This document shows, piece after piece, positions 48,555-61,744 of a stretch of 64,000 nt of DNA. The first letter of the stretch is position 1. Each line of letters opens with the position of its first letter. The notes beneath the pieces are model-generated. The model was not told the DNA's origin. It saw nothing but the letters and a program-made list of their open reading frames with translations, and did no database searches. A program made the position numbers and the translations under genes. The stretch lies in assembly GCF_030704535.1 (NCBI RefSeq), contig NC_081822.1, positions 2,471,001-2,535,000 of the forward strand, in the 5' to 3' direction. This stretch comes from Vitis vinifera (taxonomy: Eukaryota; Streptophyta; Magnoliopsida; Vitales; Vitaceae).

Positions 48555-48605
48555 AGTGAAAAACAGGAGAGAATAGAGAGAGGGAGAGATTTTAGAGAGA
48601 GAAAA

Positions 48606-49098
48606 ATGGCACCAGTGTTGCAGAGCTCTCAGCCATGGGTGGAAAAATAGTACGATCTTTCTCGTATGCTTGCATTTTATTTATTATTGAAGTTTTTTTT
48701 TTTTTAATTTATGTTTTGTGGGTATTGATTTTGTTATCAGTCGCCCGAAGCAAGTGAAGGACGTAGCTCACCAGGACGAGGTGGTTCGAGTGCTTACCAA
48801 CACCCTTGAGACCACAAATGTAATGGATTCCTTTTCATTTCAATGTTTTCGTATTATCAATTTTATATTTTGTTTGAAACCCTATCATTTTTTTCTTATT
48901 TTCTTGAATTTTCTGTTTGTTTGGGACCTTCAGTTGTTCAATTTTTGCTATCAAAAAGCAAGGAAAATATTTACAAAATGGTGAAAATTTTCTAATTATG
49001 CAGTGCCCGCACATGCTATTCTATGGGCCGCCCGGTACCGGAAAAACCACCACTGCGCTTGCCATTGCTCATCAGCTTTTCGGGTCCTCTCTCTCTCT

Positions 49099-49158
<60 letters not shown>

Positions 49159-52100
49159 AATAATAATTTTGGTTTACGAGTGATGTACTCGTAGCACTTC
49201 ATTAGCTTGAGTTAGGAATATGCGAATCTTATTCTTTATTGAAGTTTGAAAAAAATTTCAGCTCAAACTTCCTTTCAAAAACACGGTGTTGTGTTTCTCA
49301 AATGACTACATGGAGGATTTCTAAATGATGTGTTTTTTAGGGTAGACAATAATCTTTTTTTTTTTTAATCGAACCATAAGTCCTCCATGCTTTTGAGGGC
49401 TGCGATCAATTTATGTGATTGTGATTTGTTGATGTTTCATGGAATTCTCTCTAATTCATTTAAGTTACATTTAAGACTGAGGCTTGGATGTTGGGAAGTC
49501 AGCTACAGGTTTGGATTGGTTTGCTAGGGGAAACCAATGTCAATATTGTGGCTGGGATATGTGTGTGCTGGGAAGGCTTACAAAATGAAGATCTGCACTA
49601 GGTTTGATTTATCATTCAGTAACAGAATCAAGTATAGGATTACAGGCACATGGGTTTTGATTTTAAAAGTATTCTTTCGTGGGGGGTTTTGATTTTAAAA
49701 GTATTCTTTCGTGGGTTGTATGGAAGGTTAAAGGAATGCATACAACTGTTATTATATACTCTCGTTATGTACTTTGGAGGTTAATAATCAATTGTGGGAG
49801 TTCTAAACCAAGTAATATATGAACTTTTGGTAGGCATGGTAAGACCTACATCCTTGAGTAAAAAAAATTAAGTTACACTTGAAGTGGAATTAATATGTGA
49901 AAGCTTAAAGGGATTTAAGATCATGATTGGAAGTTATCTGCTGAGGCATGCAAGCATATAGAGACCAAAGTTTTACACGAGAAAAGATGTAGGAGGCATC
50001 GATGGAACTGAGGGAGTTAACTTGGATGGGATCAAAGGTTACATTCTGAAGTATAACTGCTCCAAGAACAAGGGCATATACCTGTAATAAGGTTTTGGTC
50101 TACTTGCTTTTGTGGTTAGTGCAATTTTTTTGCTCTTTATTTACTTGACTTTTGGCTCCTACTTGCCAAAGTGCCTGGTGCTTGAATTTGGTTTCTCTTA
50201 TCTTAATAAATTCTGTGGAAATGAGGATAATGCAATTGGTAGAACTGATAGAAATAGATTTTCTGGAAAAAAAAAAAAAAAACTAATAAAAAATATCTAT
50301 GTTCCCTTTGACATGTTCAGATGTTTGAGGGGATTAGTGCAGAACCAATAATGAGCTCAAACCTTTGGTATGGAACCATGAAAGACCGAGTTTGTTTTTA
50401 GTTGTAAAGGTCCCCTGTAACAAAGGAGTTTTCAAGCTCTAGATTATCCAAGGAGCAACCATCATCATTGAGCTCAAGTATACGCTTAGTTAAAGATCAA
50501 AGAAGTAGCAGGCTGATGGGGGACAGAATGAGTAATCCTGCTTTTCCACCCTTAAAAGGTAACTGCTACAGGATACCCCACTGGATTCTGTTGACAGTGA
50601 AGCCCATATGGAGAGAATCACAATCACACGAGTCTTCTTCTTGACAGAGTCTATACTTTCATAGGCATCACATGTAAATTGGTCAGTAGGGAAAATGATG
50701 AGATGATGTGCCTTCTTTTTTTAACATGATTCATACATGAGCAGAAAAATTTTCTTTTCTTTTCCTTCTTTAAAGCATCTTTATTAATATTATCTAGATT
50801 CTAAGACAAAATTTATTTACATGCTTATTTTTTTGTTAAGAGGTTGGGGGAGAAAGAAAGTTTGAAGACAATTGGACACCAATGCAATGAAAGAAAGATC
50901 TACTAGAGAAGATATCACTAAATTCAAGATTTTAGATTCTTGAACCACTGTGAGTTGGTGGAAGATATTTTTAAGAATCTTACATTGGGACTTCCTAGTT
51001 AAACTCAATGGACCAAAAGTAATATCTATAAAAGGAGAATCTTAATGAGGGAAACTAATTCTTGCAATTCTTGCTGATTGTGAGTTTGCAACTATGCTCA
51101 ACGTTGAAATTCCAAGGGAAGTTAATGGAAGAAGAAACAAAGGTCATTCAATTTTTAAGGGGCATACTAAGTCTATGTCTGAATCTGAATGAATCTCAAG
51201 CTTTTGGACAAGCCCACAGTTACTGATAATGACAGCATGGGAGAGGCTAATTAATTTGTTAGAAAGTATTAATGGCCACATGCATGCCAAATAAGTATTT
51301 CTTCGAACAGCATAACAAAAACCTAGGCCTCTTGATGGCACAAGTGTTGGCATAGGAGACAGGCACTTTTTATTTCTTTTTGCTCTACTTTGATGTCTGA
51401 CTATACCCTTGTGTTTCTAGATTGTTGATGTTACCCTATATCGTGGCCTATCTTCCTTTCTCAAGCTCTGATTAGAATGCCAATTTTCCAAAGCATGTAC
51501 ATGTGCTTTGATATCTCATTATTAGGTCCAAGCAATCCTTTACTAAATGTTCAAGTTTTCGGCTGGTAGATAGAAGTCCTCATTGCTCTTAAGTCTGGAA
51601 GGGAGCTTAGTCATGTTTTCAGTGACTCTCAGCAGTCATTTTGACAACCTTGAACTATCATATAAAACAGTAGCTTGGATGGCATGTATTAGTTGGAACG
51701 TTTATGAGTATATATCATATCTGTGATTTCGATTTTCATTTTTCCCTTTTTCTTCTAAATTTGACCTGTCCTTGCAGACCTGAACTCTACAAGTCGAGGG
51801 TGCTTGAACTGAATGCAAGTGATGACCGTGGGATCAATGTAGTTCGTACAAAGATCAAAGATTTTGCTGCCGTTGCTGTAGGATCTGGTCACCGGCAAGG
51901 GTATAAATCTCATTATCATTTTATTTTGCTCAATTAGTTTGTATTGTACTCTCTTCTGTTCAATTATGTGCCTCCACTTTTGTTGGTTAGGGGTTATCCT
52001 TGTCCACCTTACAAGATTATCATCTTAGATGAGGCTGATTCAATGACTGAAGATGCCCAGGTATGTTTTTCCATTACTTGTTCCTTTGTAGTACTGTTTA

Positions 52101-54971
52101 TCAATTTGATGTGGACGTAATATGAATGTGACTTTACTTACGCTCTCCTATGCAGAATGCTTTGAGACGAACAATGGAAACATACTCCAAAGTTACAAGA
52201 TTCTTTTTCATTTGTAACTACATTAGCAGGTGTGTGTGTTTTTAATGCCACATCCTTGTTTTCTTATGACATCATAAGGTTATGATTGGCTATTTTAGTT
52301 ATGGTAATATAGAATTTCTTTAGTCCATTTTTTCAGTTATGTTTGGGATTGAGCATAAGTTAGAAAATTGATGTCTTTTATTTCCTTTAGTTTAGATAGG
52401 TTGTAAAATAAGCATCTCAGCAACTATTTAATGCAATGTCATCAAAATCTTTTTATTTCTTTTTTCTTCTTTCTTTCATTTGTTTATTTATTTGATATTT
52501 TTTGGGAGTGGGGGACAGGAAGAGGAGAGGGTTGGTTTAGTTCATGTTGGGCTGCATCATAGAATCCAATTATATTCAGCAGTGCTTTTGCCTTTTGTTA
52601 TTTGCTGCAATCTGAATGACTAAAGAGGAATAATTTTGAGAACTTTGTGTTTTCTGTGTTTGTTTTCTATGTAGAATTATAGAACCACTTGCTTCTAGAT
52701 GTGCGAAGTTTAGGTTCAAGCCACTTTCAGAAGAAATCATGAGCAGCCGGATATTGCATATTTGTAAAGAAGAAGAGCTCAATCTGGATTCAGAGGTGTG
52801 AGATTAATGGCTTTGTAGTGTGAATGGATTGTTTCTTTCTGTAATCTGTCCTGTGTTATTGCCAACATCTAGCACATGTGCTTTAAGCAAAGAATTTTAA
52901 AAAAGGAAAAAGACAATCTTTTTGCATTTTGATAATATTGCACCCTTGTAATTGTGGCAGGCTCTCTCAACCTTAAGTTCTATCTCACAAGGTGATCTTC
53001 GTCGGGCGATAACTTACTTGCAGGTAACAGGAGGTTTGCATTTTCCATTCATGTCTTAAAGTTATGGTCATTCCCATGAAAAAGATACCAAGCTGATAAT
53101 GTTTTTGACAATTCTGATGGATGATTATGCAAAGCCAATTGTTATGCATGAAGGGGTACTCGTTGTACATAAGTGCCTATATGTGTTAACAACAAAGTTG
53201 TAATATCTTTTTCCCCTGTTGTGGTTACACCAGTTGCCTCTTTTAAGAGAAATCTATGAGACGAAATGTCTCAAATGGCTAAACTTCATGCCATGAAATG
53301 AAAATGTACCACATTATCTTTTTCTTGTTGTGCCATTCAGATTATGGTCAAAGTTTGGGGGAAATAACCTGCAACCTACACAACTTGTATCATTTTATCA
53401 TTCTGTCACTGCTTTTTATTGGGAATAATATGGGAGGAGTAGTTTTTGTTAAAATTTTCTTCAATGCTTATTGTGCTAGAGCACCATCTTGTTCTGTCAT
53501 GTCTCAGAATGCTATTGGTCAGAGTTATCAAATTCATCATGAATGATTAATTGCCATCCATGTTTTTACTTGTGTTTGTTTTGTTGCACACACAACCCCC
53601 CACCTGGAGCCAGAAAGAGTGATTCATTTCGTGTATAAATATTTTCAATTTTGTGTTTGTAAGCACTTGTGGTCTGTTTAAGATTCCCATCTACAGGTAA
53701 GAACTGAACTATTCTGTTTTGGATTACTACAGGGAGCTGCTCGCTTATTTGGATCAATTATTTCTTCCAAGGACCTAATCAGTGTATCTGGGGTAAGTTA
53801 AGATTGTTAAATTTTAAAATTACCGATCTTCCTTCTCCAAACTGCTTGCTTTCCTCTTTTATTGTCTGTGAAAGTTTGTGAATTGGATTGTTAACCCAGA
53901 AATGTGGTTTGTATGATCTTAAATGAAAACAGAAGGAAGAGTTTATGGACACATGTTATAAGAATTACTAACACACACTTATGCTCCTTTGCTTTTATCC
54001 AGCATCTAAGAAAATTGTTGCATATTGAGGTGTTTGGTTGTTTGATGTGTATGATTATTTATAGGCAAAACAAATGATATTGTTTGATGTGTATTCTGCT
54101 TAGATCATTTTCCATCTTCTGACTCCTCCAATTTAATTTATCAGGTTGTTCCTCAGCATGTTGTTCAGGCTCTTTTTGCAGCTTGCAAAAGTGGTGATTT
54201 TGATTCAGCAAATAAGGAAGTCAATAATGTCATTGCAGAGGGATATCCGGTTTCTCAGATGCTTTATCAGGTTCAATTCTTGCCTTTTTTACCTACTATG
54301 TTCAATTGCTTGATAAATCCAATACTGATACAAGTTTCTTCCAGTTATTTGATGTAGTTGTTGAAGCAGATATATCAGATGAACAGAAAGCAAGAATTTG
54401 CAAGAGATTGGCTGAGGCAGATAAGGTCACTTTACAGAATAACTACTTTTAGTGCATATAATATGCTTAAGTTTGATGTCAGTTTAATCTTAGTGGGAGA
54501 AATTGAACTTAGTTTACAACTTAATAACTAGTGTTATTTAAAAATTTGAAATTGCTTGAAACTGGAAGAAAAAATCCTGAGAACTCTTTTTTCTCCTCCT
54601 TTGAACGTGGGATCCTTTCATGAAGCCACTGAAATAACAACCTTTTGATTATTTAAATGCATGAATAACATTTGATTTTGACGTTTTTTTAGGTCCTTGA
54701 TATATGATCTCTTCCTTGCGTAGCCTGCATTTATTTATTATTTATTTATTTATTTATTTTTCCCCTTATGGAACACCACTTGTATGCACATTATTGCTTT
54801 GCTGGCCTAAAATTTTCATCCACATGTAATAGGCACAATTTTTACTGTTGCTTTGTGGTACTGCAGTGTCTTGTTGATGGAGCAGATGAGTATCTGCAGC
54901 TGCTGGATGTTGCCAGCAATGCAATGCGAGCTCTTTGCAACATGCCAGAAGAATTCCCTCATGAGAGCTAG
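48606..54971 (+). CDS. RFC4: Replication factor C subunit 4 (clamp loader small subunit)
   Basis: AAA+ ATPase subunit of the nuclear RFC complex that loads PCNA onto primed DNA. Twelve exons: 48606-48649, 48741-48819, 49004-49083, 51778-51900, 51991-52060, 52156-52229, 52675-52795, 52961-53023, 53733-53792, 54145-54270, 54345-54425 and 54867-54971. They give 341 residues, normal for this subunit. Features in order: [13 protein letters not shown], Walker A GPPGTGKT (residues 49-56), LNASDDRGI, Walker B LDEAD (121-125), the sensor region FICNYIS, the SRC arginine-finger motif (164-166), [20 protein letters not shown], and a helical C-terminal collar ending in PEEFPHES. The orthologue is Arabidopsis At1g21690 (EMB1968), also called RFC2 in some plants. 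Intron 3 is 2.7 kb, and its donor GTCCTC is weak and directly followed by CT and AT microsatellites. No frame break was seen. Confidence 0.95.
49086..49154. repeat. CT plus AT compound microsatellite at an exon-intron border
   Basis: About six CT units, then TAGAG, then an AT tract from about 49,102 to 49,154, beginning two bases after the GT donor of RFC4 exon 3. Confidence 0.9.
49652..49715. repeat. Perfect 32-bp tandem duplication in RFC4 intron 3
   Basis: The unit starting GGGTTTTGATTTTAAAAG and ending ATTCTTTCGTGGG occurs twice without a gap. Confidence 0.9.
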
Positions 54972-56201
54972 GTAGCAAGAAAGCAAGGATCATATATACT
55001 GCATATTCACCAAATCATGTAGAGCTGGATGATCAACTTCCTGGAATGTTTCAATCTGTAGAAGTGGTGAAATTGTTGAGGTCCAACTGCTTTAAATGGT
55101 TGTGACATGGTTAGGAGTTGGACCTCTCAACTCCTGGCCCGAGCAGAGGAGTCAGACGGATAAAAGGTTCTTCAGTCTATAGGTTTCTTGCTTTATTTAA
55201 TTGTATATCCTGCGGATGGAAATGAACCCAACTCGAACTACAGGAGAAATGTACTCTGTTTGTGACTTTTAAGTTTAGCTATAAACCTTGTTCTTTTTAG
55301 TACTCCCTTGAGCCATGAGCTCAGGCACGCTCCTGGCTTCCTTACTTCAATATCTTGGGGGCCCATGTACTCAGAAACCGGTGAATTTTGAGCATCAGAG
55401 TCAGGGAAAAGGACCCATTCTAGCGCTACTGAGTTGATGATACTCTTTTGAAATTGAGATGCGCCGCCTTAAACGAAGCGTGGATAACGGGTTTGGGGTC
55501 GTGGCCGGGTGGCCCCAGTTAAATATTAGTAAATTTGATGGCGTCTTTCATGGGCATAAACTTGAACACTAAAGCTGAATCTGTCCAATTAAGGTTTGTT
55601 TTTTCATGGGCATAGACCTGTAGTCCATGAAGCTTATCATCCGAACCCATGAGGGGATGTTGACTCAAGCTTAGTAGTGGGATAAGTGATAGGACTCCAT
55701 TATCAAAGTCCCACACTGATACACAGTGAGAATATGGTATGATCCAACTTGCTTAAAATAAAATAATATTTTAAGTTGGTAACCAACCTATTCCAGTGAC
55801 TCATCCAGCCACCAATGCCCCTATCAGACAAGCATCACTGTCCACTTCAAGGTCACATTTAAAATAGGAAAGCGCAAGTTCAGGAGCCATGATATCGGCC
55901 AACCGCTGATTTGATTGAAAGCGGGCCTACTTTTAGCACATCTGCAGGCTGCATTCATCTCCACACCTTTGTATTTTCAAAATCCCAACGTGACTTCCAA
56001 GCTTTTCCGCCACTGTTCAAAGTTACGTGGAGCATTATTCATCCGTTGATGGGAACTTATTACAAAACGCTCCTCTCCTACATGCCACGTGTAACCAATC
56101 TTGGCATTTTACGTAGACAGTCAACTGTGTTCATGGACTCGTGAAGCCCAGTTCGGGCCCGCCAACCCTTCAATCCCGCCGAGACTAGTCTATTCCTTCG
56201 T
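54972..56201. other. RFC4 3' flank and spacer
   Basis: Plus-strand 3' UTR of RFC4 followed by a less AT-rich spacer. A duplicated fragment, TTTCATGGGCATA(A/G)AC, occurs near 55,547 and 55,602. No coding region recognised. Confidence 0.45.
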
Positions 56202-56217
56202 CTATATATATATATAT
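56202..56217 (+). promoter_or_regulatory. TATA box of the small DUF688-like gene
   Basis: CTATATATATATATATG, about 95-105 bp before the ATG at 56,309. The leader is purine-rich and contains no earlier ATG in the transcribed interval expected from this TATA. Confidence 0.6.
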
Positions 56218-56308
56218 GAGAGAGCCAGTAGAGATAGAAATAGAGTTTGTTATTTTCAGTTATAGTAATAGGAACTTTGTAGGAGAGGTTTTTCTTTCTC
56301 TGTGAACC

Positions 56309-56806
56309 ATGGATGTGGATGAATCGTTCAGGCAACCAGGGGCCGTTCCATTCAAGTGGGAGATCCGACCTGGTGTGCCCAAGGTCCAGCACCGTCACCA
56401 GCAACCTGGTAACCACCAACGTTCATCCACGAACCCGCCGCAGAAGCTCCGGCCTCCGCCTTCCAGTCCCCGGTCCAATTTCCCCCCTCTGCCTGAATTC
56501 CAAACCGGGACTTTCCGATCAGCGCCTCGAGCCCGCTCCGATCGCTGGATATTCGACCAGCCCGCGGTGGTTTCGGTCGGGTGCTTTCCAGCACCATTGA
56601 TGAGCCGAAAGGATAGCAAGAAGAGGATCGTAAAATTACCAGAGCCCATGTTCAATTCGGACATCGAAATTCTGACCCGACGGTCCTTTTCTTTTCGGAG
56701 GGCCCCGTCGCCATTCCTGGCTTCGCCGTCGTCGTCTTACTCGTCATACGGGTCTTCGCCTCGACCCGTCAGAGATTCCGATTGGGCCGGGTTCGGACTC
56801 TTCTAG
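56309..56806 (+). CDS. Small plant-specific DUF688-like protein
   Basis: A single-exon frame of 165 residues with a good ATG context (AACCATGGATG). The N-terminal motif QPGAVPFKWEIRPGVPK is typical of plant proteins of the DUF688-like group (PGxVPFxWExxPGxPK). The rest is rich in proline, serine and arginine (PPPSSPRSNFPPLPEF, RRSFSFRRAPSPF) with a serine-tyrosine tract and the acidic-aromatic end DSDWAGFGLF. No signal peptide, membrane segment or catalytic motif is visible. Function is unknown; it may be intrinsically disordered. Codon composition is GC-rich compared with the flanks, as in real genes here, and an upstream TATA box supports expression. Antisense frames over it are shadows. 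Confidence 0.85.
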   Translation: MDVDESFRQPGAVPFKWEIRPGVPKVQHRHQQPGNHQRSSTNPPQKLRPPPSSPRSNFPPLPEFQTGTFRSAPRARSDRWIFDQPAVVSVGCFPAPLMSRKDSKKRIVKLPEPMFNSDIEILTRRSFSFRRAPSPFLASPSSSYSSYGSSPRPVRDSDWAGFGLF

Positions 56807-59800
56807 TGAAAAACTGTTGTATGTTTGGAATGCTTCAGAGCCGTCCGATTTGAATACTTTTTTGAAGGAATAATAGTATTCGCACGCCCTCATCCAAGGC
56901 GCGTGGAAAGGACGAGCGAATTGAAATAGGACAACTTACTTTTTAAGCCACCCTTTTTCTTTAATTAATGAAGTAATTTGGTCATTAGTCAAAGCTGCCA
57001 CGCATAATACTTGACTTGGGTTCTTACTTTGAGTGGAAAAAAGAGGGAGCTCCAAACTTCCTTGCAAATTTGAAATAAATGATTCAAAATTATTATTCTC
57101 CACACGGATTTCAATTTATAATCATCCTATCTCCATTTCAAATTAAACTCAGACTCTCTCTCTCTAATTTAGAGGTGCCAGGCTCCCAGCATCACACGGT
57201 AATGTTCATTAATGAACCAAAAATATTTTTTTGGACTATATAATATTGATTATGTAACTTTTTATAAATTTTAAATAGTTATAAATATAAAAAAACATTT
57301 ATATATCTCATAAGTCATGAAAAAATGATATTACTTCTCCTTTTCACATTAACATTAAAGTCTATTTCTTCAATTTTTTTTAAATCTTATTTCTTGATGA
57401 GGGTTTTTATATCACAATAGGATTAATACCCCTTATTTTGTAAATTATTAAACATTGTGAATTACAAAATTGTGAGTACAAGTACCTATATGTTCTCCGC
57501 ATTGTGAAAAAGGTTTGATAGCATGAAAAAGCACACTTTTTCTATGCCCAAATCTTAATAGTTTAAGGGGCTTTTTTTTTTTTTTTAATAGGAAAATTGA
57601 TTATTTAATATGGTTATCCTAAATTTATTTGGGATTATTATGTTTTAGGGATGGATGAGACTAAGAATTAGTGTAAAAGAGTTATACTTTTGTGTTGGTG
57701 TATGACCAACAAGTCTAAAGTTCGTCCAACTTCTAAGACGTAGACGATGGTTCGTTCTGTGCAAAGGAGTGTCTAGATGAGTTTTCAAGTACGCTCCTCT
57801 AAAGCTTAAGTCAATAATAGAGAAGACTTGAGTAAGAAAAATGTTGTTTTTAACAATGACAGTATACTTTTTCTAGTGGTTATGGGTGACTATTTATTTA
57901 TGCTCAAATATAACGTTTTTTCAGACATTTTAATGAAACTTTAAGTGTATTTAATTATGCGTTATTATGTCAATTATTGTCGGTTCATAATGGTTATCTT
58001 GCCTTGATGAGTCTTAAAGACCGGTTTTTTTTACCCTTGCAACAATTGCATTAATTAAGGCCTATTGCCTAGTGCAATTAATGCTTGAAGGCATCTCAAG
58101 TGCCATTTTCATTGCCCAATTCTTTGGAAGTTTGTCTACTATCCTTGGTCTAGACGGAGTAACCACTGGACCTTGTGTCTCGTCATCCAGACAACTATTT
58201 CATGGATCTAGACGATAATAGGGTATGAAACGACAGTGAGGAGCCTCCACTTTGTATAATTGATGGAAAAAATATGTGATAGTAAAAGATAAAAATATAT
58301 TTTTAAAGTGGAATTGACTCCAATAGAAATGAGGAAAGAGAAAGTGATTAGTCTATCAAATAATAATGATGTGTATTTATTCTTAAAATTAGCTTCTCTC
58401 TAAAGAATTGTAACTCTAAATTTTTCAGACTAATTGGCAATGCATTTTTTTGAAATTGCATTGTTTCTTTTTCTGTTCTTTTGGTCAGAAAGAATTCTAG
58501 AAGCAACATTTTTTTTTTCCTTCGTTGTTTTCATGATTTGAATCCCTTGAAAGCGCATGGGACACTGTAATCCCTACCCACTAACCTAAACATGGTATTG
58601 ACAATAAATGAATTTGCCCGGGTTTGTTTACCATATCACTCGTACTCAGCAAGCAGTGATGACGGTTCGCCACACCCGACATAACGTCCAAACTCATCCC
58701 ATTTGCCACAACAAAGCATCATGGCGTCTGTTTCGTATAAACGGTGACAACTCTCTTAGCCCGACCGTTTTATTAACAAAAATAATTAATTTTGAACTCG
58801 GGGCTGGAATCGGCTTAGCACTAACCTCCCAGATTAGCCGAAGTCCGCCTCCAGGGCCTGTCTAGATACGGCCCAAACTCAATCCCAACCTAAACCTAGG
58901 GTGCTTCAGCCTGGTCCAGCCCGACCCATTTTCGTGCCTCGCCTTCAATTTTAAACTTTCAGCTGTTGTCTCTATTTCTTCTTCCCATTTACATTGCACT
59001 TGCTTCCCCAAAAAAATTAGAATTAATTGGTTAAAAGGATGAAATAATGCCCATATTTTTTAATTTAATCTCTTTTATCTTTTTTTAAAAGTAATATTTT
59101 TTTTTGACATAAATACCCTTAACTATTTCAAATATTTATATATAGATATGTTAAAAGAAAATATTATTTTTACAAGAAAGAAAAGACATTTTTGTCAAAT
59201 AAGACCAAAAAAAGATGAAGGGTTATATTTTCGGGTTCTTAATGATCATTTTAATCAAATAACTAAGAAATTTAAGATAAAAAAAGTTATTATTTCACTT
59301 ATTTTTCATCTTTTTTTTTTATAAAAATAAATAATTTAAAAATATTTAAATTTTTAACTAAACATGAAATGCGATATCCCACATTGAATATGAGAGAAAA
59401 TTCCTATATATGTATAGACTTCTATTAATATTGTAAAAACATTTTAAAGTTATGAGAACCTCTTTGCATCCATAAAATATTTACATGATTGGGTGCGGAT
59501 TGTTACGTGAAAATAACCATTTTTAAATTTTTTTTTTTTCTTAAGTTTGGAGTTTGGAGCATGGAAAGTTGAAACAAGGCACATGATATGATTAAATAAT
59601 ATAGCTGCATTTCTTTATATAGAAGAAAAAGTCATCAAACTATATGATAAATCTACCCATTAAGATATTTTCTAAACCATAGTCACCTCTACACATGCTG
59701 TGGCCTTTGCAAGTGTCGAGCAGCCAGCGAACGTCCACATAATATATAAGGTTGGTGGTGGGACTCAATGAATGGATTAATGTAAATTTCGTAGTGCATC

Positions 59801-60349
59801 CAGGTTCCAAATCACTGGGAGTTCATTCAATAAACAAATGGTATGGTTGTTAAGAGCAGTAAGTAGGCGGTATTAATAAAAGAAAGAGTCGGTAGTGAGA
59901 ATCTTGCTTGTTTTTGTTTCTAAAGACTAAACCAATAATGAAAGCTACTCCTCCCATGGCCCCCATGCGCGTTTGTGGGAGAAGATGAAGATGCAGTTGG
60001 GTTGCATGGGTCACACCCTTGAATGCCCAGTATGTCGTTTTCTTTCAGACCTTTTGTTAACCATTAAGTTCACATCTATCATAATATAGATATATGGTTG
60101 TATTTTTTATGTTGGCAAGTTGCCATTTGCGCGTCAGCCTCAAAATCTCAAATTTATGCAATATTTTAAAATCTATGCTCCAAATTAGTTGGGCTTGCTG
60201 TGTTGACTCTAGTCTGATCCAACACATATTAATTTTTTTATTATTTGCTAACGTGGATTTATGGATTATAATTTGGGGCTAGGGGTGGGGATGGTGCTGG
60301 CAAACTACATCATGGATTTGGTGAAAAGATGTGAAGCAAAAATATTAAT
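56807..60349. other. Intergenic DNA, no supported gene
   Basis: 56.8-57.2 kb is the 3' flank of the small gene. 57.66-58.25 kb contains recurring GTCTAGA/TCTAGAC and GTAGACGATGG motifs that look like a decayed LTR. 58.6-58.95 kb is GC-richer but has no recognisable protein. 59.0-60.35 kb is AT-rich with nothing identified. Confidence 0.45.
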
Positions 60350-60352
60350 TTT

Positions 60353-61741
60353 AACTACTATAAAAATAATTTATGGTGTCACTTTTAAAATAATGACACC
60401 ATATGGCTTAAAATCCATAAAGGTCATACACCATATAAAATAAAAATTTTTAAATACTATAACTTAATGGACCCACTTTGAGAATAACAATGGTATATAA
60501 AAAACTCATTATTTCCACATGCCCACAATCCAAAAAAATCTCATTCCATAACCCTAACTATAATTTTTTTTTTCTACATTTTCTCACATTCATATTCTCA
60601 TTTGATTATGTATGGTGAAAAGATTTGTTATTCTCATTTGATTCAATTTGATGATAAGCAAAACATATTCTTAAGTAGAATTTGATGAAACTAGAGGAGA
60701 ATTAACTACTTTTATGTTATAACAAATCATGAATCATGTTGATGTATCGTGATTATGTATGGTGAGTCCCTTAATTGTTATATGAATTTTTCATTGGTAT
60801 TGTATAACAATTACTTATAATTATTTGCAAACTATTTTTATATCAAAATGGGAAAAAGAAAAAAGAAAACATTAGTACTTAGATTTATTTATTTTTTATA
60901 ACATTAATTAATTTTTATTTTCAATAAGAACTCTAAAACTCATTAAACTATGAAATGCAAAATAAAAAGAAAGGAAAGAGAGGCAACAAAATTTTGGATT
61001 TTTAGATTTGACTTTTATGTCATACATTATAGGACATAAACATTACTTTATTTGGTATTGAGAATTTTGGGTTTTTGGATGCAACTTTTGTGTCATTTTA
61101 TGGTTAGCCGGTTTTATGCATATGAAATGCAGGTATACATGAATGTTGGGATGATTAACATTTCTAAATCATATTTTAATGTCCATTCACTTTTCTTTTT
61201 TAGTTTCAGTGGGTTTGATGTACTATCGTTTTGTGAACATTTGATATACAAATATTACTGGATGATGTAATATATTACAGGTTAATCCATAAGCATTAAA
61301 AAAAATATAAGTTACATTTGATATGATTATTATATTTATGGACAAAATATACACAAGTTGATCTTATTTATTAATAAGCATTATAAAATTTACAGGCTAA
61401 TCAACCAAAAACAAACATAGCTTCCATAATCATTTACAATGATGTGATACCATAACTCAAATGTGATGCATTTAACGCGACACCATAACTTAAAGGTGAT
61501 GTAGTTAATATGACATCTTATATATCTCATACAACTCTATATCAAAATTAAACATCACTAAAAATATATGGTGTCGCATTTGAATGTGTCACCATTTATC
61601 TGTTTTGGTGTCGCTTCCAAATACGTCACCAATTGGTACCCTCTATGGTATCAGTAAATAAGGTGACGTTATGTTGTAGCGACACCCTATGTTTATAATG
61701 ACTCATTATAAATGTCACCATATATGTTTTTTCTTGTAGTG
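60353..61741. mobile_element. Non-autonomous CACTA (En/Spm-type) transposon
   Basis: The right end, read on the minus strand, is CACTACAAGAAAAAACATAT, the canonical plant CACTA terminus. The left end AACTACTATAAAAATAAT is a degenerate match to it. Flanks TTT (60,350-60,352 and 61,742-61,744) form the expected 3-bp duplication. Subterminal regions carry many short direct and inverted GGTGTC/GACACC and GTCACC motifs, as transposase-binding repeats do in this superfamily. No transposase coding sequence is present in the 1.39-kb element. Confidence 0.75.
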
Positions 61742-61744
61742 TTT

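Noticed and set aside
48996-49202. Frames rich in Y-I residues around the AT tract
   Set aside because: Translation of the AT microsatellite; the real RFC4 exon is in another frame.
56313-56664. Alternative-frame and antisense frames over the DUF688-like gene
   Set aside because: They are shadows; only the frame from 56,309 has the conserved N-terminal motif.
58608-58865. 85-codon frame in a GC-richer segment
   Set aside because: No conserved motif and no promoter; amino-acid composition looks random.
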